From Proteobacteria bacterium UBA964 (GTDB lineage Bacteria; Pseudomonadota; Gammaproteobacteria; Steroidobacterales; Steroidobacteraceae), in contig DBCG01000038.1 of assembly GCA_002292945.1 (NCBI GenBank), positions 1 to 8,675 on the forward strand: a DNA stretch of 8,675 nucleotides. The letters are read 5' to 3'. The translations under genes and the position numbers were made by a program. The notes under the pieces were generated by a model that worked only from the letters and a program-made list of their open reading frames with translations, was not told where the DNA came from and searched no databases. The first letter of the stretch is position 1. Each line of letters opens with the position of its first letter. This document shows positions 1 to 4,483 of this stretch, piece after piece.

Positions 1-141
1 CCGCGCCTCGTCGCGCTCGGCGCGCAGCCGCTCGACCTCGGCCAGCAGCCATGCACGGTCGTCGTGCCGCTGGTAATGTCCTGCGAGTGCAGGGGCATCT
101 TCCCTGTGTCGCTTTTTGATTTTCGCCAATTCGCCTGTCAT
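1..141 (-). CDS. Coiled-coil protein, 5' part only (runs off the left edge)
   Basis: Only the first 47 codons are in the window. The start is the ATG ending at 141, which overlaps the stop of the previous gene as ATGA and has a strong AAGGAGGG six bases upstream. The visible protein begins MTGELAKIKKRHRED and becomes a charged heptad-like helix (WLLAEVERLRAERDEAR), so it is probably a coiled coil. That segment closely resembles helices in the protein encoded at 407-877, and the DNA behind it is repeated there. No function is recognised. It belongs to the leftward chain of small phage genes. Confidence 0.75.
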   Translation of the reverse strand, partial: MTGELAKIKKRHREDAPALAGHYQRHDDRAWLLAEVERLRAERDEAR

Positions 142-704
142 CGTTTGCCCTCCTTGTCGAGTTCAGCGATCAGCGCGTCGGCGATGGCGACCGCAATCCT
201 TGATATCTCAGGCGGGTAAGTCGACCAGCTCGCCGACGAATCGCCTAGCATCCCAGTAAGCGCAGCCGTGGCGATGCGCTCGCGGCGCTCAGCTTGCCAT
301 CCACTTCGGGCCTGTGCGTAAGCGGCAGCTATCTGTTCCTGTGCGCGAATGGCGCGCTCAAACGCATCGGCCGTCAACTCAGTGCCGCCGATCTCTTGTC
401 CGTCGCTCATCGTCCGTCCTCCTGATCCGCTCGCGCGATGTCCACCATCTCCGCCAGCGTCTCCGCCGGAGGGTATCCGACCCGGTTCGCAACCAAAACG
501 CCCCACGCACGAAACGTGGTGCCGTTGTCGCGGGTCCAGGTTCCGCCGTCGGTGTAGAGATGCAGGCTCTTCTGCGCGGCGAGCCACCGAAACCGCTCGG
601 CTTCTCTCCGCAGCCGCTCGACCTCGGCCAGCAGCGTGGCGCGCAGCAAATCCCCGCCCTCGCAAGCCGCTTGATGCGCTCGGTGCAGCCGCTCGACCTC
701 GGCC
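24..704. repeat. Dispersed coiled-coil coding repeats
   Basis: A 26-base segment at 24-49 recurs identically at 610-635, and its first 20 bases recur at 685-704. A further 15-base segment at 1-15 recurs at 703-717. Each encodes part of AEVERLRAERDEAR-like heptads on the minus strand. The copies lie in two different genes, at 1-141 and 407-877, with an unlike gene between them. Confidence 0.75.
138..410 (-). CDS. Small phage hypothetical protein, 90 aa
   Basis: The ATG ending at 410 is preceded by AGGAGG and overlaps the upstream stop as ATGA; its own stop overlaps the next start the same way. The protein (MSDGQEIGGTELTADAFER...) has a charged, probably helical first half. Its second half, IATAALTGMLGDS then a run ending IAVAIADALIAELDKEGK, resembles a recurring small phage protein of unknown function in which a short 'ALxGLL' segment precedes an 'A..IADAL(I/L)A' helix. 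That likeness is from memory of the family, not a search. No catalytic or metal-binding residues are visible. A longer frame-matched ORF upstream overlaps the next gene and is not used. Confidence 0.8.
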   Translation of the reverse strand: MSDGQEIGGTELTADAFERAIRAQEQIAAAYAQARSGWQAERRERIATAALTGMLGDSSASWSTYPPEISRIAVAIADALIAELDKEGKR

Positions 705-877
705 CGCGCCTCGTCGCGTTCGCGGACCACCGCATCGAGCGCGGTCTGGAGCTGCTTGAGCGCTCCTCGCAGCGCCACCGCTTCCTCGGCGGCGATCACG
801 GTCGGCCAGCCCGCGAGCGGTGCGCCGTCGCGCGCAGGTGGCTCGTCCCTGCGGCGGGTGGGGTTGATGTCGGTCAT
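407..877 (-). CDS. Coiled-coil phage protein with C-terminal 'RFRWL' domain, 156 aa
   Basis: The start is MTDINPTRR at 877, with GGAGGATGG upstream and an ATGA overlap with the preceding gene; an in-frame ATG at 943 lies inside that gene and is less likely. Residues about 30 to 95 are a long charged helix rich in E, R and L (AVVRERDEARAEVERLHRA and LLAEVERLRREAERFRWL), predicted to be a coiled coil. The last 60 residues are a small aromatic-rich domain (about LHLYTDGGTWTRDNGTTFRA onward). The layout of a coiled coil followed by 'R(F/Y)RWL' and a short globular end recurs in phage early regions with no assigned function. Its heptads are partly duplicated in the next-but-one gene downstream. 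Confidence 0.85.
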   Translation of the reverse strand: MTDINPTRRRDEPPARDGAPLAGWPTVIAAEEAVALRGALKQLQTALDAVVRERDEARAEVERLHRAHQAACEGGDLLRATLLAEVERLRREAERFRWLAAQKSLHLYTDGGTWTRDNGTTFRAWGVLVANRVGYPPAETLAEMVDIARADQEDGR

Positions 878-1050
878 CGTCCATCCTCCGCTTCTACGAC
901 CGCCAGCCCCGCGCGCCGCACGGTCTCGAGGCTGTCCTTCCATCGCTCGATGGCGTGGCGACGGAAATGCGGGGTCACCCGCGCCCAGAACTCCTCGCCT
1001 ACATCCGCCCGGGCGAGGCGGGCGGCGAGGGTGGTGGTGTCGGTGGTCAT
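874..1050 (-). CDS. Hypothetical protein, 58 aa
   Basis: The start is MTTDTTTLAAR at 1050, chosen because GAGGAG lies eight bases upstream and because the ATG overlaps the stop of the previous gene as ATGA; an in-frame ATG at 1080 has no such support. The small, charged, probably helical protein contains ADVGEEFWARVTPHFRRHA and ends EAEDGR. No signal peptide, membrane span or metal site is visible. It is not recognised. The overlaps on both sides argue that it is translated as part of the chain. Confidence 0.75.
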   Translation of the reverse strand: MTTDTTTLAARLARADVGEEFWARVTPHFRRHAIERWKDSLETVRRAGLAVVEAEDGR

Positions 1051-1205
1051 TTCGATGACTCCTCGATTATTTCGCGGCATGCTTGTCGCAAAGCCCAGCG
1101 ACCATCGGCTCTTTGCGGTCTGAGATGATGCAATTCAATGCGCGCGTCAGATCCACACGCCCAGCAAGACATCTCTTTGATTTCTGCCTTGCTATAGGCG
1201 CTCAT
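1047..1205 (-). CDS. Mini Cys/His (HNH-like half-finger) protein, 52 aa
   Basis: The ATG ending at 1205 has GGGAGGG upstream and ATGA overlaps at both ends. The protein has Cys14-x2-Cys17 followed by Leu-His26-His27 (core CWACGSDARIELHHLRPQ). This pattern matches the first metal-binding knuckle and the catalytic-His strand of HNH endonucleases, where 'CxxCG...(D/L)HH' is typical. The rest of an HNH domain, including the helix with the final Asn/His and usually a second CxxC pair, is not present, although a helix (WALRQACREIIEES) follows. It may be a minimal or degenerate nuclease fold or a small zinc-binding protein. Function is unproven. Confidence 0.75.
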   Translation of the reverse strand: MSAYSKAEIKEMSCWACGSDARIELHHLRPQRADGRWALRQACREIIEESSK

Positions 1206-1360
1206 CGAAACCCTCCCACCAGGACCACGGTCGCCACGACGCCCGCGAGCAGCAGAACGACCGCGATCCAGTACCGCCGCGCGCCGCTGCGGCGCGGGCG
1301 GGTCTCCTCCAGCCAGCCGAAGGCAAGGCCGGAACGGGCGATGTCGTCGTTGTCCTTCAT
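1202..1360 (-). CDS. Small single-span membrane protein, 52 aa
   Basis: The start at MKDNDDIARSG (1360) is preceded by GGGAGAAG and overlaps the upstream stop as ATGA. An acidic-to-basic cytoplasmic N-terminal half ending in RRSGARR leads into one strongly hydrophobic segment (YWIAVVLLLAGVVATVVLVG, about residues 30-49) and a three-residue tail. The positive-inside rule predicts N-terminus in the cytoplasm. Phages encode such peptides as holins, superinfection-exclusion or host-takeover proteins, but nothing here identifies which. Its place in the early operon rather than beside lysis genes argues mildly against a holin. Confidence 0.8.
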   Translation of the reverse strand: MKDNDDIARSGLAFGWLEETRPRRSGARRYWIAVVLLLAGVVATVVLVGGFR

Positions 1361-1605
1361 CGTGCTTCTCCCTTCTGCGCCGCGCGGCGCGCGGCCTGTT
1401 GACGCTCGCTCTGGCACTCTTGCCAGATGAGCCGAATATGCGCCGGCAGCATCTGCCGGATGGTCGCCGCGTGCTGGAGACATTCTGCCCTCGTCTCCGC
1501 CGGGATCTCGACGCCGCCGCAGTGGCGGTCAATCCCGTGCTGGCCGGTGCAAAGCACGCCCAACATGATCCATGGGCTCAGGTCAGCCACAGCAGCACCG
1601 TCCAC
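1357..1605 (-). CDS. Cysteine-containing hypothetical protein, 82 aa (start uncertain)
   Basis: The stop overlaps the next gene's start as ATGA. The protein carries a short hydrophobic stretch near its N-terminus (SPWIMLGVLCTG), Cys residues in CTGQHGIDRHCGG and AECLQHA, and a basic C-terminus rich in Q, R and A. The coordinates use a GTG at 1605, but an ATG at 1566 (68 aa) is nearly as likely. Neither has a good Shine-Dalgarno, and the ATG sits 11 bases after the stop of the 26-residue ORF, so translation could be by re-initiation. The hydrophobic N-terminus and paired cysteines could mean export, but no clear signal peptidase site is seen. Not recognised. Confidence 0.65.
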   Translation of the reverse strand: MDGAAVADLSPWIMLGVLCTGQHGIDRHCGGVEIPAETRAECLQHAATIRQMLPAHIRLIWQECQSERQQAARRAAQKGEAR

Positions 1606-1658
1606 ATCGCCGCCCAGATGCCCGCCGTGGCGGCGGCGAACTCAATCGCTCTGGACAT
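1578..1658 (-). CDS. Putative 26-residue membrane micropeptide
   Basis: This short ORF has an excellent Shine-Dalgarno, GAGGAGG at 1665-1671, six bases before its ATG at 1658. It encodes MSRAIEFAAATAGIWAAMW followed by a hydrophobic end (TVLLWLT), so nearly all of it is one predicted membrane helix. It overlaps the end of the preceding gene by 17 bases and the GTG version of the following gene. It is too short for standard gene finders, but the strong ribosome site has no other start codon to serve. It could be a real micropeptide, a leader that couples translation of the next gene, or both. Confidence 0.55.
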   Translation of the reverse strand: MSRAIEFAAATAGIWAAMWTVLLWLT

Positions 1659-1884
1659 CGCAAACCTCCTCGATACGGGCCAGCTGCGCGCCGGTCTCCT
1701 CGGTGATGATCTCCGACACATCCGACATGATCCGCCGCATCAGCGCCTCGGCGTCGATCAGCGGCGCACCCGGCGTCTCGTCGGCCAGGCGCACAATCCG
1801 GCGGCAGAGCCGCAGGACCGCCACGCCGCACGCGGTGATCGCCTCGGCCTCGGCCACGCGAATGTCGAACTCATCGCTCGACAT
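1642..1884 (-). CDS. Hypothetical helical protein, 80 aa
   Basis: The start MSSDEFDIRVAEAEA (1884) has GGGAGG upstream and overlaps the end of the previous gene by 14 bases. The protein is acidic and mostly helical, with a central ALRLCRR-like amphipathic segment (VAVLRLCRRIVRLADE) and a C-terminal half rich in E, I and L (IMSDVSEIITEETGAQLARI). There is no recognisable motif. Its overlap with genes on both sides and good ribosome site support expression. Confidence 0.75.
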   Translation of the reverse strand: MSSDEFDIRVAEAEAITACGVAVLRLCRRIVRLADETPGAPLIDAEALMRRIMSDVSEIITEETGAQLARIEEVCDVQSD

Positions 1885-2128
1885 TGAGGGCCTCCCGCGC
1901 GCGGGCGAGATCGGCGCGGCGCTGCGCCACCGCAATGGGAATGAGCGCCGCCAGGCGCTCGGCATCGGCCATGTCGAGATGCAGGGTGACCTGCGTCTGG
2001 ACGCAGCGGATGAGCATGGCCGTGGCGAGATATTCCCGCGCTCTATCCGCCACCGCCTCTTCGGCGGGCCAGATCCAGCGAATCGTGAAGGCTTCGCCTA
2101 GGTTGAGATGGATGCCTGTTCCGGGCAT
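1871..2128 (-). CDS. Hypothetical protein, 85 aa
   Basis: The start MPGTGIHLNLGEAF (2128) has AGGAGG six bases upstream. The N-terminal third looks like beta strands (IHLNLGEAFTIRWIW); the rest is helical, ending in a charged segment (AVAQRRADLARAREAL). It is the second gene of the leftward operon, separated from the first by a 75-base gap holding two hairpins, so its level may differ from that of the first gene. Not recognised. Confidence 0.75.
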   Translation of the reverse strand: MPGTGIHLNLGEAFTIRWIWPAEEAVADRAREYLATAMLIRCVQTQVTLHLDMADAERLAALIPIAVAQRRADLARAREALNVER

Positions 2129-2149
2129 GTTGTCCTCCTGTTGATTGGC

Positions 2150-2164
2150 GCGCCACCCTGGCGC
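2150..2164 (-). repeat. Small perfect hairpin, GCGCCA-CCC-TGGCGC
   Basis: A 6-base perfect stem with a three-base loop lies between the first and second genes of the leftward operon, just before the Shine-Dalgarno of the second. It adjoins the longer hairpin at 2164-2201. In the mRNA the two would stack in tandem. Confidence 0.55.
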
Positions 2165-2201
2165 TCCCTGCTGCCGCCCGAGATCGAGCGGCAGCCGGGA
2201 G
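2164..2201 (-). terminator. Strong hairpin after the first leftward gene (attenuator or processing site)
   Basis: The arms 2164-2177 and 2188-2201 pair over 14 positions with one mismatch (2169/2196), around a 10-base loop. On the leftward transcript the stem begins two bases after the stop codon of the gene at 2204-2473. No U-run follows, so it is not a classical intrinsic terminator. It may attenuate transcription, protect the 3' end of the first gene's message, or be a processing site. Confidence 0.5.
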
Positions 2202-2203
2202 GG

Positions 2204-2473
2204 TCAGGCGTGCATCGACACTTCGCAGCCGTTCGGGTTGTGCCAGCCCTCGCTGGCGGCGGCTTCGGCGGCGTCGCGCGCCTTGATCCAGATCGCCGCG
2301 AGACCGGTCATGCCGACCTCGCAGTCCAGCTGATCGAACTGCCGGTGGTATTCCGCCTCGGCCTGGCGCGGCGTGCAGCCAGCCTTGCGGAACACCGCGA
2401 GCGCGGCCTCCTCGGCGCGATAGCGGCTGTCGGTGGTGTCGGCGGCGCTGCCGTGGATCTGGATCGAGATCAT
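2204..2473 (-). CDS. First gene of the leftward early operon, hypothetical, 89 aa
   Basis: The start MISIQIHGSAADT (2473) is set by GGAGGACC upstream. It is the promoter-proximal gene of the leftward operon, transcribed divergently from the repressor. The protein begins with a short beta strand and continues as helices: residues about 20-32 (YRAEEAALAVFRKAG) and 60-75 (AIWIKARDAAEAAASEG). Two cysteines (in AGCTPRQAEA and NGCEVSM) are not spaced as a metal site. Promoter-proximal genes of phage early operons are often anti-repressors or host-takeover factors, but nothing in the sequence identifies this one. Not recognised. Confidence 0.75.
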   Translation of the reverse strand: MISIQIHGSAADTTDSRYRAEEAALAVFRKAGCTPRQAEAEYHRQFDQLDCEVGMTGLAAIWIKARDAAEAAASEGWHNPNGCEVSMHA

Positions 2474-2491
2474 CTGCTGGTCCTCCGTTGT

Positions 2492-2504
2492 GGCCAAGTT
2501 GGCC
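2492..2504. promoter_or_regulatory. Perfect palindrome in the 5' leader of the leftward operon
   Basis: GGCCAAGTTGGCC is a perfect 13-base inverted repeat around a central G. It lies just downstream of the proposed leftward transcription start and about ten bases upstream of the first gene's ribosome site. It could be an operator or an RNA hairpin controlling translation. Confidence 0.45.
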
Positions 2505-2520
2505 GGTTGCGATGGAGCCA

Positions 2521-2548
2521 AATATAAACCTGCCGTGTCGTCGCGCAA
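2521..2548 (-). promoter_or_regulatory. Candidate leftward early promoter
   Basis: On the minus strand, TTGCGC (2543-2548) is followed after 16 bases by TATATT (2521-2526), the only AT-rich stretch in this GC-rich gap. This predicts a start near 2513 and a leader of about 40 bases before the first gene. The -35 is only a fair match, which would suit an operator-controlled or activator-assisted promoter. Confidence 0.55.
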
Positions 2549-2556
2549 CACAATCT

Positions 2557-2584
2557 GCCATGCAAGTTCCGCATGGCGCTATGC
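2557..2584. promoter_or_regulatory. Operator-like inverted repeats in the divergent switch region
   Basis: GCCATGC (2557-2563) and GCATGGC (2571-2577) form a perfect 7-base inverted repeat with a 7-base spacer. The second arm also starts an imperfect 14-base palindrome, GCATGGCGCTATGC (2571-2584). The cluster sits between the two proposed promoters, just upstream of the leftward -35 and the rightward -35, where a Cro/CI-type repressor would bind. The product of the adjacent gene is the obvious candidate ligand; that is inferred. Confidence 0.5.
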
Positions 2585-2593
2585 GTTTGGCGC

Positions 2594-2621
2594 TTGACGG
2601 GCTAAACGGCGGGTGTATCCT
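2594..2621 (+). promoter_or_regulatory. Rightward promoter giving a probable leaderless repressor mRNA
   Basis: TTGACG (2594-2599) and TATCCT (2616-2621) are separated by 16 bases. The -10 ends only six bases before the ATG at 2628, so transcription should begin at or within a base of that A. No Shine-Dalgarno is present. The resulting leaderless message resembles lambda cI mRNA made from PRM. Confidence 0.6.
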
Positions 2622-2627
2622 CGCCGC

Positions 2628-2813
2628 ATGACCATCCGCGACCTGATCTTCGCCCTCGGCGGAAACACCGCGCTCGCACGCACGCTCGGCATCTCGCCAC
2701 AGGCGGTGTCGAACTGGTCCCGTCGCGGTGCGATCCCCGCGCGCCGCCACTACCAGGTCGCGCGCCTCGCACGGGCGCTTGGACTCCACATCGATCCCGA
2801 GGCGCTACGATGA
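2628..2813 (+). CDS. Cro/YdaS-like helix-turn-helix repressor, 61 aa
   Basis: The protein, MTIRDLIFALGGNTALARTL onward, is almost entirely one HTH domain. Helix 2 is TALARTLGI (about residues 14-22), the turn is GIS, and the recognition helix is PQAVSNWSRRG (about 24-34). It is followed by IPARRHYQVARLARALGL, the usual continuation in YdaS/Cro-like phage regulators. It should bind DNA as a dimer and control the divergent region beside it. The ATG at 2628 is chosen over an in-frame GTG at 2613 because the GTG lies inside the promoter -10 region. Its stop overlaps the next start as ATGA. Whether it acts as Cro or as the lysogenic repressor cannot be told; there is no CI-type cleavage domain. 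Confidence 0.88.
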   Translation: MTIRDLIFALGGNTALARTLGISPQAVSNWSRRGAIPARRHYQVARLARALGLHIDPEALR

Positions 2814-3427
2814 GCCTGTCCCGCGATATTGCCGACGCCGTTCGCCGCGCCGGTCAGATGACGGTGTCGGAGATCCTCGCGGCGTTCCGCCACGAAGACG
2901 AGCAGCGGCTCGCCTATGCGGTGTCGAACGCCGCCTACAATGGGTGGATCATCGGCCCAAAATCGCGCGCCCTGATCCCGACCGTCGTCTACCGCGCATC
3001 GACCGAGACCTCGTTTCGGGGGCCGGCTTGCGCGGAGGAGGTGGCGATCAGCTGGGCGACGCAGGACGAACGCTGGCGGTCTCAAGCGGGCGAGATCGAG
3101 TACCAGGACCACCCGCGCAGCCTCACCGCTCCCCGCATCCTCTGGCGCGGCTCGCCGCCGCCCGCGCGGTCGTCGGCGGGATCGAGCGCGGCGATGATGG
3201 TCGCGGCGTCGCCGGGGATCTACAACGAATCCCCAGCGAAATCCTCTAAGCCCGTTGACGACGCCGAGGTCAGACGCCGCACGATGAACGGGCAGAGCCA
3301 AGAAAAGATCTCGGCCGCTCTCGGCATCAGCCGCTCGGCAGTCTGCTCGTCTCGGCTCAGGACGAGGCGAGAGCGCGGCACGACCTTCGCTATCAATCGT
3401 GGCGGCGGAAAGAGCAATTATGAATGA
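2810..3427 (+). CDS. Putative regulatory protein with two helix-turn-helix segments, 205 aa
   Basis: The ATG overlaps the repressor stop (ATGA), so translation is probably coupled. Residues 1-50 look like a winged-helix segment (IADAVRRAGQMTVSEILAAF, then a helix ending YNGWIIG). Residues about 150-190 hold a second HTH of the Trp-repressor/sigma-like kind (NGQSQEKISAALGISRSAV followed by basic residues RLRTRRERG). The middle, about 60-145, is low in secondary structure and rich in S, A and P, so it may be a flexible linker. DNA binding is strongly suggested; the target and direction of control are not known. It could be a CII-like activator or replication-associated protein, but neither is shown. 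Confidence 0.75.
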   Translation: MSLSRDIADAVRRAGQMTVSEILAAFRHEDEQRLAYAVSNAAYNGWIIGPKSRALIPTVVYRASTETSFRGPACAEEVAISWATQDERWRSQAGEIEYQDHPRSLTAPRILWRGSPPPARSSAGSSAAMMVAASPGIYNESPAKSSKPVDDAEVRRRTMNGQSQEKISAALGISRSAVCSSRLRTRRERGTTFAINRGGGKSNYE

Positions 3428-3593
3428 CGACGAACGCGACGAGCCTGGGCGAAAGTGGTTCGGTCGCGAGCGCATCGAGCCGCCGTCGCTCCAGTCCTCG
3501 CTCGATCTCGACGCCGTCGCCGTTTCGTCGTTTCGCCGCGTCGCCCTAGGATGGGGCGCGTATCAAGTCCAGCCGATGAGGAGAGCCGAATGA
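3420..3593 (+). CDS. Hypothetical protein, 57 aa
   Basis: The ATG at 3420 overlaps the end of the previous gene by eight bases and follows GGAAAGAG. The protein starts acidic and polar (MNDDERDEPGRKWFGRER) and contains LQSSLDLDAVAVSSFRRVA then GWGAYQ. No motif is recognised. Its stop overlaps the next start as ATGA, supporting that it is a real small gene in this operon. An in-frame ATG at 3399 would extend it further into the previous gene and has less support. Confidence 0.65.
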   Translation: MNDDERDEPGRKWFGRERIEPPSLQSSLDLDAVAVSSFRRVALGWGAYQVQPMRRAE

Positions 3594-3877
3594 AGCCACC
3601 GAGTATCCTGCGCGAAGCCGAAGAGATCATCTCAGCAGATCGCGAGCGCACGCACGGCAAGGCCGAGGAGAACCTCGCGAACATCGCGACCATGTGGGAC
3701 GCCTGGTGTCGCGTGTCGCGCGACGCGCAGATGACGGCGCACGACGTCGCGATCATGATGGCGTTGCTCAAGATCGCCAGGACGCAGACCGGCACCTACA
3801 ACCGCGACGACTACGTCGATGCAGCGGGCTACATCGCGCTGGCGCACCGACTCGCGGCGGCGGGCAACGAGGAATGA
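3590..3877 (+). CDS. DUF6378 domain protein, 95 aa
   Basis: The start MKPPSILREAEE has GAGGAGAG upstream and an ATGA overlap. The pattern is that of the DUF6378 phage family: ILREAEEIISADRERTHG near the N-terminus, then IATMWDAWC, DVAIMMALLKIARTQTG and finally YNRDDYVDAAGYIALA. Size matches the family. The biochemical role is unknown; the all-helical make-up with conserved E, H and D residues is reminiscent of MazG-like nucleotide pyrophosphohydrolases, but that link is inference only. It lies directly before RusA, with overlapping ATGA. Confidence 0.85.
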   Translation: MKPPSILREAEEIISADRERTHGKAEENLANIATMWDAWCRVSRDAQMTAHDVAIMMALLKIARTQTGTYNRDDYVDAAGYIALAHRLAAAGNEE

Positions 3878-4245
3878 TGCGCTCGGTTCGCCTGATCCTC
3901 CACGGCGAGCCGGCGAGCAAGGCGAACAGCCGCCGTCTCGTCACGATCCGAGGACAGGCGCGGCTGATCAAAAGTCAGAAGGCGCTCGATTACGTCGCGG
4001 CGGTCAAGCGCACATATCCGCCGCTGGTGCCGCTGCTTGAAGGCGATCTGCGGATGACCGCCGATGTCTACTACGCATCGCGGCGTCCTGATCTCGACGT
4101 CTCGCTCATACTGGACGCGCTCCAGGACATCGCCTACAAGAACGACCGCCAGGTTCGCGAGATGCACCTGTACCACCGCCTCGACCGCGCAAATCCGCGC
4201 GCCGAGATAACCCTCGAGGAAATGCACAATGACGACAACGAATGA
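3874..4245 (+). CDS. rusA: RusA family Holliday junction resolvase, 123 aa
   Basis: RusA cuts four-way DNA junctions as a dimer, freeing branched phage DNA for replication and packaging. The length (about 120 in the family), the N-terminal strand LILHGEP with SKANSRR, and the block SRRPDLDVSLILDALQDIAY followed by KNDRQV identify it. Asp73, Asp75 and Asp91 match the three metal-binding aspartates shown to be essential in E. coli RusA (Asp70, Asp72, Asp91). The lysine important for catalysis there (Lys76, in 'LDNLLK') is replaced here by Ile79. Two adjacent ATG codons (3874 and 3877) could start it; the first overlaps the previous stop as ATGA. The last 17 bases overlap the next gene. Confidence 0.92.
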   Translation: MMRSVRLILHGEPASKANSRRLVTIRGQARLIKSQKALDYVAAVKRTYPPLVPLLEGDLRMTADVYYASRRPDLDVSLILDALQDIAYKNDRQVREMHLYHRLDRANPRAEITLEEMHNDDNE

Positions 4246-4483
4246 CGATCTGTCGCGCTACGCCGACCGCATCGAGCGGGCGATCCAGGCCGTCGAGGAC
4301 GCACGCGATGACCTCGCCGCGCTCAAGGCCGAGGTGACGTCGGCGGGCTACGACGGCGGCGCGCTGGTCAAGGTCGTGGAGATGCGCCACAGCGAGAAGC
4401 GCAGGCAGAAAGAGGAAGCGCGCCTCGCGCTGGTTCGGCTCTACGCCGATCGGCTGGGCGTGCAGCTGAAGCTCGACATCTGA
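4229..4483 (+). CDS. GapR-like (DUF2312) DNA-binding protein, 84 aa
   Basis: The protein has the DUF2312 layout: a long N-terminal helix starting YADRIERAIQAVEDARDDLA, the signature AEVTSAGYDGGALVKVVEMR (compare 'GNGFDVKALR.I..LR' in Caulobacter GapR), and a final helix EEARLALVRLYADRLG. GapR is a nucleoid-associated protein of Alphaproteobacteria that forms a clamp on overtwisted DNA ahead of replication forks and helps type II topoisomerases. A phage copy could serve the phage's own replication or compete with the host protein. It is the last gene of the plus-strand operon and overlaps RusA by 17 bases. Family membership is well supported by pattern; the role is inferred. Confidence 0.87.
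   Translation: MTTTNDDLSRYADRIERAIQAVEDARDDLAALKAEVTSAGYDGGALVKVVEMRHSEKRRQKEEARLALVRLYADRLGVQLKLDI

Noticed and set aside
314..1123. Long plus-strand open frame (269 codons) across the leftward small genes
   Set aside because: It runs antisense to four genes with good ribosome sites and linked ATGA overlaps, its product is arginine/serine-rich low-quality sequence, and long antisense frames are expected in GC-rich DNA.
1202..1360. Holin assignment for the 52-residue membrane protein
   Set aside because: One membrane span alone is not diagnostic, and there is no endolysin or spanin next to it.
2108..2527. Plus-strand frame of 139 codons opposite the first leftward gene
   Set aside because: No ribosome site or promoter; the minus-strand reading of the same stretch gives a natural protein with a good Shine-Dalgarno.
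2043..2789. Minus-strand open frame of 248 codons crossing the control region
   Set aside because: It would read through the divergent promoters, the hairpins and the whole repressor gene on the opposite strand, has no ribosome site, and its product is shadow-like arginine-rich sequence.
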